Under the pieces are notes generated by a model, which saw only the letters and a program-made list of their open reading frames with translations, had not been told where the DNA came from and ran no database searches. Made by a program: the position numbers and the translations under genes. Shown here piece by piece: positions 56,598 through 64,000 of a stretch of 64,000 nucleotides of DNA. Position 1 is the stretch's first letter. Every line of letters starts with the position of its first letter. Origin of the DNA: Thermomicrobiales bacterium (GTDB lineage Bacteria; Chloroflexota; Chloroflexia; Thermomicrobiales; UBA6265); contig JAUJOZ010000029.1 of NCBI GenBank assembly GCA_030447415.1, positions 1-64,000 on the forward strand, in the 5' to 3' direction.

Positions 56598-57359
56598 ATG
56601 GACACCATGGTGACGGACGGACCGACAGGGGCGATGGCATCGTCCCGGAGGGATCACGGCCCCGCGTGGGTGCCCTGGACGGACGGCACGGGTCGCCCCT
56701 GGCCTGGGTGGACCCGGCTCCCGCGCGCCGCCCCTTCTGTCCTCGTTTACCTCGTCCTCTCCTGGGCGCTCTTCCTCCCGGCGGCGGAGCGAACGAAGGG
56801 CAACTACACGATCGACCAGGACCGGGTGCTCGCCTTCCTCTACCGGATCCCGGACCTCAGCCGCGATTTCCCGCGCGCCCTTCGCTCACTGGCGACCGCG
56901 CCGTTCCTCAACCACAACGCCGTCCAGCTGGTCTACGTCACGGTGCTGCTCCTCCTGATCGGCCTCGTCTTTGAGACGAAGGAAGGGACGCCGCGAACGA
57001 TCGGGCTCTTCTTCGGCACGTCCTTCGCCGGTGCGCTGGGCGCGGGGCTCCTCCTCCACATCATCTACCCGGAGCTCCTGGACAATGGGTTCCTGGATCA
57101 TGCCTGGGAACGGACGTGGAGCGGCGGCAGCGCCGGCGCCTTCGGCCTGATGGGCGCCCTCGCGGCGCGCGCCCGGATGCCGTGGCTGCTGCTCGCCGTG
57201 TTCGTGGCGTGGGAGCTGAACGTCGTCTGGTGGTATCTGCGGGAGTTCACCCCCGCCTTCCACCTCACCGCGCTCCTGGTCGGCTACCTCGTGACGCGCT
57301 ACGCGCTGCCCCCTCGGCGTCCGCCGAGTACGGTCGTCGCCGGGGGCGGTCACGCCTGA
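56598..57359 (+). CDS. Rhomboid-like membrane protein, copy 2
   Basis: A 253-residue protein from ATG 56598. It is nearly identical to copy 1 from residue 26 onward, differing at scattered conservative positions (for example VTVLLLLIGLVFETKEG against VTALLLLVGLIFEAKEG); the N-terminal 25 residues diverge more. It shares the WSGGSAGAFGLMGA motif and the His in FHLTALLVGYL. It is convergent with the C45 peptidase gene, about 105 bp apart. The complete gene next door suggests this locus is the ancestral one. Confidence 0.72.
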   Translation: MDTMVTDGPTGAMASSRRDHGPAWVPWTDGTGRPWPGWTRLPRAAPSVLVYLVLSWALFLPAAERTKGNYTIDQDRVLAFLYRIPDLSRDFPRALRSLATAPFLNHNAVQLVYVTVLLLLIGLVFETKEGTPRTIGLFFGTSFAGALGAGLLLHIIYPELLDNGFLDHAWERTWSGGSAGAFGLMGALAARARMPWLLLAVFVAWELNVVWWYLREFTPAFHLTALLVGYLVTRYALPPRRPPSTVVAGGGHA

Positions 57360-57463
57360 TCCCGCACACCGACGTCCCCACGGGTCCGCGCGCGGTCCAG
57401 ATCCACGGCCATTGCCGGCCGATCCGGATGCCGCTTCCCTCGTCCCGGAGATCGACGGCCCTG

Positions 57464-58498
57464 CTAGAGCCGGACCTCCCGCCACGGGGCGCGGCAGGGG
57501 TTGCCGGCGCATGCCCAGAGGCTGCGGTCGGTGACGTCGATGACGACGCTCCCGATGGTGCCGTAGTCGAGGTCGCTTTCCGGCGCGTGGTGCTTGCAGA
57601 CCGACTTGGGATAGTTGCTGTGGTCGGCCAGGGTTTCTTTGAGCCCCTCGACGGTGATGGCCCCCCACGCCGCGTCGATGAGGCGCTCGACCCGCGCCTG
57701 ACGGAGCCGGGAGTTGAGGAGGTCGTCGTCCCGGTCGAGGTGGGTCAGGTCCGGACTGACGAAGTGGTTGGCGTGGGCCAGGAAGCGATTGCCGCCGTGG
57801 AGCAGCGCCCAGTGGCAGCCGGACACCTCGACGTCGTAGACGTCGCCCTCGGCGTTGGCGAAGAGGTGGTTGTTGCCGAAGGCGCGGGCTGGGTCGGTCG
57901 CTACCCGGATCGCCCCCTCGATCGTCGGCTGGGCGATGGCGCGGCGATACTGGAACAGCTTCGGCACGCCGGGGCGGGCGTCCCTCGCGTAGAGGGCGTT
58001 TCCCACGGAGCCGAGGCCGGCGGCATTGATTCCCTGGTGTAGAAGCAGACCGGCGTAGGTGAAGGCGGCGAAAGCGGGGGCGCCCTCGGGCTCCGCCTTG
58101 ATCACGTACGCGAAGTCGGCCCAGCCGGCGGACGCGTCTTCGTTGTGGCCGAGCAGCACGTGCCCGTTCGCGGTTCCCGCCGGCGTCACCCCGACGACGG
58201 TGCATTCAAAGGTCCCAATGGCCTGGTTCAGCTCCGCCGAGGCGTTGACGACGAAGAGGGTCTCGAAGGCCACGCCCGAGGCGTCGGCCATGCCGCGCAG
58301 CTCCGCCACGACCTCCGGCGCCGTCCGCTCGGTGGCCTCCAAGTATGGGCGAATGCCATCGCGCGGCCCGTCGCCGCCCAGCCGCCCGACCTCGGCCCGG
58401 CTGGACGCCGCCACGGCCTGAAGCTGCTCCCGCATGGCGCGGCCGACGTCGTGACCGATCTCGCGCGGGGTGCCGCCGGTTTCGATTAGCGGGATCAT
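57464..58498 (-). CDS. C45-family peptidase / acyl-CoA:6-APA acyltransferase-like hydrolase
   Basis: A 344-residue Ntn-hydrolase from ATG 58498 with GGAGGGAG upstream. The N-terminal part (MIPLIETGGTPREIGHDVGR) is the family's pro-region; the nucleophile Cys appears in IGTFECTVVGVT, followed by GHVLLGHNEDASAGW with the NED motif, YVIKAEPEG, FTYAGLLLHQGINAAGLG and FGNNHLFANAEGDVYDVEV. Such enzymes cleave amide bonds after self-processing at Cys; here the Cys is at about residue 98, so an N-terminal propeptide would be removed. The last residues ACAGNPCRAPWREVRL are also found as an orphan tail at 39395-39441. Confidence 0.85.
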   Translation of the reverse strand: MIPLIETGGTPREIGHDVGRAMREQLQAVAASSRAEVGRLGGDGPRDGIRPYLEATERTAPEVVAELRGMADASGVAFETLFVVNASAELNQAIGTFECTVVGVTPAGTANGHVLLGHNEDASAGWADFAYVIKAEPEGAPAFAAFTYAGLLLHQGINAAGLGSVGNALYARDARPGVPKLFQYRRAIAQPTIEGAIRVATDPARAFGNNHLFANAEGDVYDVEVSGCHWALLHGGNRFLAHANHFVSPDLTHLDRDDDLLNSRLRQARVERLIDAAWGAITVEGLKETLADHSNYPKSVCKHHAPESDLDYGTIGSVVIDVTDRSLWACAGNPCRAPWREVRL

Positions 58499-58906
58499 CG
58501 TGCTCCCTCCGCCCCAAGCGCTCCGCCGCCGGTGGGGCCCGTCGCCGTCTCGCCTGTCGACGCCGGGATCATGGCCTCGCTCGTTCCACGCCTGGCGCGG
58601 CTTGCCCGGAGGTGCGCTGCCGCGCGGCCACCGTCTCCCCCCATCTCCCACCGTGTCCCACCGTGTCGGGGAGGATACCCGACGCGAGACCGTTGCCTTG
58701 CCCCCTCGTGCCCGGGTGGCCAGCGGAGCGTTCACAGCCGGTCCACCAACGGGCCGCCCGTGGATATGGCAGATGCGGGGTGACCGCTACCCCCAGGCCG
58801 CGATGGTGTTGGGCGCACCTCGGCCGCGACCTGAAGGGAGTGGAGCGATCGCCGCGGGACGGCATCGGCCGGTGGACGGGGCTCACACCCCACGCTTCGG
58901 TCGTGA
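58499..58906. other. Intergenic stretch
   Basis: Between two minus-strand genes; no gene is supported. Confidence 0.35.
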
Positions 58907-59461
58907 TCAAGTTCGGTCCGTCCTCGCCCTCCATTCGTGGTCGAGGATGGCGTAGATCAGCGAGTCCATCCAGGCGCCTTTGATCCAGGCATGCTCGCGG
59001 AAATGCCCTTCCCGCCGCATCCCGACCTTCTCCAGCACGCGCGTGGAAGCCAGGTTCTCCGCCACGCACTCCGCCCAAATCCGGTGCAGGCCCAATTCCG
59101 CAAAACCGAGCTCAAGCACGGCGGACGCGGCCTCGGTGGCGTAGCCGTGACCCCAGTATCGCGGGTCCAGCTCGTACCCGATGTTTCCCTCCCGCAGGTC
59201 CGGGCCGTTGACTCGCACGCCGCAATTCCCGATCAGATTCCCCTCGGCCCCCAGGACCACCGCGAGCTGGAACTTTCTGCGCGGTCGCTCCTCCTGTGAG
59301 TCGAGAAACATTCGCACGAATGCGCGGCCGTCCTCCTCCGTGCGGTCCGTCCAAGCGTAGTAGCGGAGGTAGCGCGGGTCCGATTGGTACGCCTGCACGG
59401 CCCGCCAATCGCGCTCCTCGAACTCGCGCAAGACCAGCCGCTCCGTGCGCAGCACCACCAT
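58907..59461 (-). CDS. GNAT acetyltransferase, RimJ/RimL type
   Basis: A 184-residue acetyl-CoA-dependent N-acetyltransferase. MVVLRTERLVLREFEERDWR is the family opening; YQSDPRYLRYYAWTDRTEED follows; the acetyl-CoA loop is GYELDPRYWGHGYATEAASA; and the C-terminal HRIWAECVAENLASTRVLEK and VGMRREGHFREHAWIKGAW are standard. Target unknown (ribosomal protein, small molecule or antibiotic). Monocistronic on the minus strand. Confidence 0.9.
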   Translation of the reverse strand: MVVLRTERLVLREFEERDWRAVQAYQSDPRYLRYYAWTDRTEEDGRAFVRMFLDSQEERPRRKFQLAVVLGAEGNLIGNCGVRVNGPDLREGNIGYELDPRYWGHGYATEAASAVLELGFAELGLHRIWAECVAENLASTRVLEKVGMRREGHFREHAWIKGAWMDSLIYAILDHEWRARTDRT

Positions 59462-59935
59462 GCGTTCACATCTCCCTCACATTGATAGTATCGACCATGC
59501 TAGCGGACCGGCACAGTCTCCCCGGCGGGCTCGCGCCGCGGATGACGAGGGGTATCCCGGCCAGGTCGGATCGCTGTGACGAGGATTTACGCACGCCTGC
59601 CGCCGATTCTGGAGAGAGATGCGGCCCACGCGCTGACCGCGGTGGTCCCTGCCAGTGAGCACTGTTCATCGGGCGTTGTGTGGTCAAGTCGGCGGTCAAG
59701 GCGGCCGACTCTGCGTCGATGGAGTCGACGGCGGCGGGGATGGACCGGGCGGAGTGAAAGGTTTGTGTAAGAAGCGCGCGCTATCGTCGGGATGAGGGGC
59801 GCGGCGTGGGTGGCTCGACAGTGATGGGAGGCCGTCCATCGACGGATGGCGGTTCGACGGGATCATCCCAGCCCCACTGCTCGTTGGCGGACGTGACCTT
59901 CCGCCTCAGAGGACACAGGAAGGACGGCTGATCCT
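59462..59935. other. Intergenic stretch
   Basis: Divergent region between the acetyltransferase and the DUF4345 gene. No gene is supported. Confidence 0.35.
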
Positions 59936-60364
59936 ATGGCATCACGCGAGATCGACAGGCAGTCCTCGACTCTCGGCCACAGGTTCCCGCATGTCGTCGC
60001 GATCGCCGGCGGGGTGGGCTTCGTCGCACTCGGGGTGTGGGGGATGCTCGATCCCCGTTCGTTCTTCGACGCGGTGGCCACGTTCGAGCCGTACAACCGA
60101 CACTTTCTCCAGGACATCGGTGCATTCCAGATCGGTCTGGGCGTGGTGCTCCTGCTCACGAGCGTGTCCATCCCCGTCGATGGGCTGGCTGTTGCGCTCC
60201 TCGGGGTCGGAGGTGGGGCGGCGCTCCATGCCGTCTCCCACATTGTCGGTCGTGACCTCGGCGGCACGCCCGAGACGGATATCCCGTTTTTTGCCGCGCT
60301 GGCTGTCCTGCTCCTGGCAGCAGGCGGATTCCGGTGGAGATACGAGCGCGACTCGGCCCGCTGA
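59936..60364 (+). CDS. DUF4345-like membrane protein
   Basis: A 142-residue protein with four hydrophobic helices: VVAIAGGVGFVALGVWGML, IGAFQIGLGVVLLLTSV, GLAVALLGVGGGAALHAVSH and FFAALAVLLLAAGGFRW. The DP-x-S-FF entry and the RHFLQDIGAFQ and HAVSH motifs are typical of the DUF4345 / DoxX-like group. AAGGA lies about 13 nt before the ATG at 59936. Function is unknown; a fragment of an ABC transporter gene follows. Confidence 0.72.
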   Translation: MASREIDRQSSTLGHRFPHVVAIAGGVGFVALGVWGMLDPRSFFDAVATFEPYNRHFLQDIGAFQIGLGVVLLLTSVSIPVDGLAVALLGVGGGAALHAVSHIVGRDLGGTPETDIPFFAALAVLLLAAGGFRWRYERDSAR

Positions 60365-60377
60365 TATCGCTCGCTGA

Positions 60378-60578
60378 ATGCTCAACAGGGAAAACGCCAT
60401 GCTGAGACGGAACCGATATCACACCGAGCGCATCCCGGAGACCGACGGCTCCGACCGCGGGCCGAGGATCGCCGCGCGCGACATCGTCAAGACCTACGAC
60501 ACCGGAAGGACCAAGGTCTCAGCGTTGGACGGGGCGGACCTCGCGGTCGGTGGTGCCAGTGCTCAACACCGCGCGTAA
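60378..60578 (+). pseudogene. ABC transporter ATPase fragment (N-terminus)
   Basis: After MLNRENAMLRRNRYHTE the frame reads RIAARDIVKTYDTGRTKVSA and LDGADLAV, the opening strands of a MacB/LolD-type ATPase just before where the Walker A motif should come. It then degenerates and stops. No P-loop or further ABC motif is found downstream, so this is a truncated remnant. Confidence 0.55.
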
Positions 60579-60809
60579 CCTGAGCGAAGCGGTCGAAGCC
60601 GCCGTCACATAGGTCGGCGAAAGCCGCGAGGGACCGCTCGGCTCGTAGCAGCCGCACCCACCGCGACGGTTCCCGTCTCGTGGTGTCGATGGGCTAGGCC
60701 ATCGTGACCCGGATACGTCAGCAGGACAGGCAGCTCGACCTGCCGGCCGGTCGACCCCGGCCGTGTGCGGCACGCTCAGTTTCTCGTCTGAGTCGGGAGT
60801 GACCCGAGG

Positions 60810-63290
60810 TTGACAGCGCCGTCCTCAGTCCGCATCATTGGACTGAGCGCAGCAACCCATCGCGAGGTGCTCGGAGGCATGGCCACCGCCCTTCCTGAGG
60901 ACAGCCGGGGGAGCGCTCGGTCGGCGGCCCCTGCACCCGCTCGTCGTGACGACGCGCTGATGCCCCTGCCACTGCCGCCGACGCCACTGATCGGACGGGA
61001 GCGGGAGGCGGCCGCCGCGGCGGCGCTCCTGCGCGGGGCCAACGTTCGAGTGCTGACCCTGACCGGGCCTGGCGGTGTTGGCAAGACGCGGCTCGCCCTC
61101 CGGATCGCTGCCGACCTCGCCGCCGACTTCGCCAATGGCGTGGCGTTCGTCGACCTCGCCCCAATTCGCGACCCGACCCTGGTCGTTCCTGCGATCGCCC
61201 AGGCCCTCGGCCTCCGCGAGGTGCCGGGCATCCCCTTTTCCTCAACGTTGGTCGACGCCCTGCGCGGACGGCACCTGCTGCTCCTCCTGGACAACCTGGA
61301 GCAGGTTACCGAGGCCGGGCGGGACATCGCCGCGCTGGTAGCAGCCTGTCCCGAACTAAGCGTACTGGCCACGAGCCGGGCTCCCTTGCGCCTGCGGGCG
61401 GAGCAGGAGTTCCCGGTGGAGCCGCTGGCACCGCCTGATTCCCAAGGCGCACGCTCCGTCCAGGCGCTCGCGACCAACCCGGCGGTGGCGCTCTTCGTCC
61501 AGCGCGCCGCGGCCGTCGTCCGGACCTTCGCCCTGACCGACGCCAACGCCGCCGCCGTCGCCGAGGTCTGCGCCCGGCTCGACGGCCTTCCCCTGGCGAT
61601 TGAGCTGGCCGCCGCTCGGGTCAAAGTGCTGTCGCCGCAGGCGCTGCTCGCCCGCTTAGCCAACCGACTCGTCCTGCTCACCGCCGGCGCTCAGGACCAG
61701 CCGGAGCGGCTGCGAACGATGCGGGCGACGATCGCCTGGAGCCATGACCTGCTCATCCCAGCCGAGCAGACGCTGTTCCGACGACTGGCCGTGTTCGCCG
61801 GTGGCTTCTCGCTCGAGGCGGCGGAGGCAGTGACGCCCGGGGCGGGCGACCCGGACTGTGACGTCCTGGAGGGGGTTGCTTCCCTCGTCGACCAGAGCCT
61901 GCTGGTGCGGCGGGAGGGCCCCGGGGGTGAGCACCGCTTCGGGATGCTGGAAACCATCCGGGAGTTTGGGCTGGAGCAGCTGGAGGCGAGCGGGGAAGCG
62001 GACGCCGTCCACCGCGCGCATGCGGCCTTCTTCCGCGACCGGGCTGAGGCGGCTCGATCCGCGGTCTACGGGCGGCAGCAGGTGCTCGAGCTGGACCGCC
62101 TGGACGCCGACCTGGATAACCTCCGCGCGGCCATGACCTGGGCGCTGGAGCGGGGAGAGGCGGGAACGTGCCTCGCCATTGCCGAGCCGCTGCTGGTGTT
62201 CTGGTTCATGCGTGGTTACCTGAGCGAAGGCCGATCGTGGCTCGCGCGGGGACTCGGCGGCCACCTCGACGCGCTCGAGACCGCGCTGCGGGCACGGTCA
62301 CTTGCCGCCGCCTGCATCCTCGCCAACCACCAGGGTGACCACGCCCAGGGAGTGGCGCTCGGCGAGGAGGGGCTTGGCCTAGCCTCGTCGATGGGCGACC
62401 ACTTCGCCACCGCCCTCGCGCTGACGGGCCTCGGCGCTGCCCACGCGCAGCAGCAGCCCCAGCGGACCGTCTCGATGTGGGAGACGGCCCTGGAGTTGTA
62501 CCGGGCCGCGCAGGAGGACGCCTGGGCAGCGACGCTGATGGTGAGCCGCGGTTCCTTTGCCCGGCGGATGGGGGATATCCAGGGGGCGGAGCGGTGGCTC
62601 GAGGAAGCGCTCCGGCTGAGCCGAGTCATCGGTCACAGCTGGGCGGAAGCGTTCGCCTTGACGAATCTCGGCCAGCTTGCCTGGGACCGTGGAGACGCCG
62701 CGGCGGCCACAGACCTGCACCGGCGCAGCATCGTCATCTGGCGGGAGCACCGCAGCACGTGGGGCCTCGCCCACGCGCTTCTCGACTTGGCTGTCATCGC
62801 CGGCTCGTCGGGCGAGGTTGAGCGTGCCGTCCGACTCTTCGGCGCGGCAGAAGCGCTGCTTGAGGCGATCGGCGCCCGGGCGACCGCGGCCCATCTCCCC
62901 GCGTACGACGCGTACGAGGCCGCCGTGGCACGGCTCCGAACCGCTCTCGGCGAGGCGGCCTTCGAGGCCGTTTGGGCCGCCGGTGGGGCGCTGTCGGTCG
63001 AGGACGCCGTTGCGGAGGCATCGGCCCTGGCGGTTTGCCTCGGCGCCGCGCCGGCCCTGCCGCGGGCACCCTCCACGGCCCCGCCCCGGGTTCTCCCCGC
63101 CGGCCTCTCCGAGCGGGAGGTGGAGGTGCTGCGGCTGGTAGCTCAGGGACGGACCAACGCCCAAGTCGCCGAGTGCCTCTTCCTCAGCCCGCGCACCGTC
63201 GAGGCCCATCTGCGCCGCGTCTACGACAAGCTCGATGTCCCCACCCGCGCTGAGGCGGTCCGCTTCGCCCTCAAGCACGGCCTCGGCTGA
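60810..63290 (+). CDS. AfsR/LuxR-type regulator: NB-ARC-like ATPase with C-terminal LuxR HTH
   Basis: About 826 residues (TTG 60810 as first possible start; ATG 60879 is more likely). The ATPase opens PTPLIGREREAAAAAALLR, with Walker A TLTGPGGVGKTRLALRIAAD, Walker B RHLLLLLDNLEQV, the sensor LSVLATSRAPLRLRAEQEFP and CARLDGLPLAIELAAARV. A winged-helix and TPR-like arm follow (RGSFARRMGDIQGAERWLEE, LGEAAFEAVWAAGGALSVED). The C-terminus is a LuxR HTH: LSEREVEVLRLVAQGRTNAQ, SPRTVEAHLRRVYDKLDVPT. A cytoplasmic transcription regulator; ligand unknown. Confidence 0.9.
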   Translation: MTAPSSVRIIGLSAATHREVLGGMATALPEDSRGSARSAAPAPARRDDALMPLPLPPTPLIGREREAAAAAALLRGANVRVLTLTGPGGVGKTRLALRIAADLAADFANGVAFVDLAPIRDPTLVVPAIAQALGLREVPGIPFSSTLVDALRGRHLLLLLDNLEQVTEAGRDIAALVAACPELSVLATSRAPLRLRAEQEFPVEPLAPPDSQGARSVQALATNPAVALFVQRAAAVVRTFALTDANAAAVAEVCARLDGLPLAIELAAARVKVLSPQALLARLANRLVLLTAGAQDQPERLRTMRATIAWSHDLLIPAEQTLFRRLAVFAGGFSLEAAEAVTPGAGDPDCDVLEGVASLVDQSLLVRREGPGGEHRFGMLETIREFGLEQLEASGEADAVHRAHAAFFRDRAEAARSAVYGRQQVLELDRLDADLDNLRAAMTWALERGEAGTCLAIAEPLLVFWFMRGYLSEGRSWLARGLGGHLDALETALRARSLAAACILANHQGDHAQGVALGEEGLGLASSMGDHFATALALTGLGAAHAQQQPQRTVSMWETALELYRAAQEDAWAATLMVSRGSFARRMGDIQGAERWLEEALRLSRVIGHSWAEAFALTNLGQLAWDRGDAAAATDLHRRSIVIWREHRSTWGLAHALLDLAVIAGSSGEVERAVRLFGAAEALLEAIGARATAAHLPAYDAYEAAVARLRTALGEAAFEAVWAAGGALSVEDAVAEASALAVCLGAAPALPRAPSTAPPRVLPAGLSEREVEVLRLVAQGRTNAQVAECLFLSPRTVEAHLRRVYDKLDVPTRAEAVRFALKHGLG

Positions 63291-63540
63291 TCCCAGCCCC
63301 GGTCGCGCTGCGTCCTCCACGCCCCGCTCGGTCCCGCTCGCCCCTACTTAAGTCGACCCGACGGCTCGGCTCGCCACGCCGCCTTAAGTGGCTCCTGCCC
63401 GCCCCGATGACGTAGGGCAGGTAGGTCGTTCTACCGATTCGGTCCCGGCACGCCGCCCCTACAGTGGGGACCGTGGCAAGCGTCACCGCCCCCGCCGACG
63501 GGGGACAACGCAGACAACCATACACCGAGGAGCACGAGCC

Positions 63541-63996
63541 ATGTTCGTCAAGACCCTGTTCCGGCTGATCGGCGTGCCGCTGGCGGTCCTCGCGCTCGCC
63601 CTGACGCTCGTGACCTCCGCCCGGGCTGGCGGCGAAGATCCGTCGACCGGACCGAGCGTCCTGCTAAGCCCTCCGTCCCTCGCCCTCGACGGCCAAGGGC
63701 GGGTGGTCGTGACCGCCACCCTGGTGTGTTGGGACGAGGCGGTCGTCGAGGAGGCCCACGTGCCGCTGACCGTCATCCTCGGCCAGCCGTTGGCCGGCGG
63801 TGGCGCCTCGCTCGAGGCCACCTCCGCCGCCGAGCCCCAGCCCCTGACGTTGACTGTGGCCTCCGTCACTGGCCACGCCTTCGGCCCGGGCCGCGTCTCC
63901 GGGATCCTCGAGTACGAGGTGTACACGTCGAAGGGGGGCGGCTTCGGGGACGCCATGATCACCGAGGTCCTGCTGCCGATCCAGGCCGGCCGCTAA
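63541..63996 (+). CDS. Small secreted protein of unknown function
   Basis: A 151-residue protein from ATG 63541, preceded by GAGGAG. Signal peptide GVPLAVLALALTLVTSARAG. The mature part is beta-rich (QGRVVVTATLVCWDEAVVEE, VPLTVILGQPLAGGG, SGILEYEVYTSKGGGFGDAM) with a single Cys, possibly one Ig-like domain. I do not recognise the family. It follows the LuxR-type regulator in the same direction after 250 bp. Confidence 0.7.
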   Translation: MFVKTLFRLIGVPLAVLALALTLVTSARAGGEDPSTGPSVLLSPPSLALDGQGRVVVTATLVCWDEAVVEEAHVPLTVILGQPLAGGGASLEATSAAEPQPLTLTVASVTGHAFGPGRVSGILEYEVYTSKGGGFGDAMITEVLLPIQAGR

Positions 63997-64000
63997 CCCC

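Overview
The window is very GC-rich (long runs of G/C, GC-ending codons, GTG starts). Its proteins look most like those of the phylum Chloroflexota, class Thermomicrobia (Sphaerobacter-like): HTTM protein, paired Gfo/Idh oxidoreductases, LPxTG surface proteins as in a single-membrane cell, twin-arginine-like Cys-rich proteins and many IS630 elements. This assignment is inference from the proteins; there is no rRNA or marker set here.

Layout. 1-7.3 kb is an integrated, decaying element: two frameshifted tyrosine recombinases, a small helix-turn-helix protein and a frameshifted large serine recombinase whose 3' end abuts a DUF2851 gene cut off in mid-domain. 7.5-14.8 kb is ordinary chromosome: NifU-like scaffold, two coupled Gfo/Idh proteins, miaA, mltG, aroE and a prepilin peptidase. 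15.7-34.9 kb encodes mostly exported proteins: a zinc-finger anti-sigma protein, a beta-propeller-like protein, a DUF4352-like protein, a cupin/SH3 protein, a giant Gly-Asp repeat protein with a C-terminal LPNTG anchor, a CAP protein, an HTTM protein, a DUF192-discoidin fusion, a matrixin-like protein and an amidase. 35-46.7 kb is a transposon graveyard (three IS630 copies and an IS5-family unit carrying a hydrolase) mixed with duplicated gene pieces. 48.8-56.4 kb is a cell-surface locus: Cys-rich protein, second anti-sigma protein, cupin-like protein, a sortase, and a large LPATG surface protein. 56.6-64 kb holds a duplicated rhomboid-like gene, a C45 peptidase, a GNAT acetyltransferase, a DUF4345 protein, a LuxR-type ATPase regulator and a secreted protein.

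The most striking item is a short gene at 37947-37582 (minus) that ORF callers miss. It is a DCC-family (DUF393) thiol-disulfide oxidoreductase in which both cysteines of the CxxC site are replaced by in-frame TGA. A perfect 7-bp hairpin with a GGGTC loop starts 10 nt after the second TGA, as expected of a bacterial SECIS. I read it as a UxxU (double selenocysteine) protein. The second theme is a sortase/LPxTG surface system: the sortase, three LPxTG-type C-termini, and fossil copies of the giant protein's anchor and terminator.

Many conserved genes carry one-base frameshifts, often in homopolymers (prepilin peptidase, amidase, sortase, giant protein). Assembly error is therefore a serious alternative to pseudogenization there. 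The nonsense codons in IS630 copy 1, the YCII-like gene and the second matrixin-like gene are substitutions and look like real decay.
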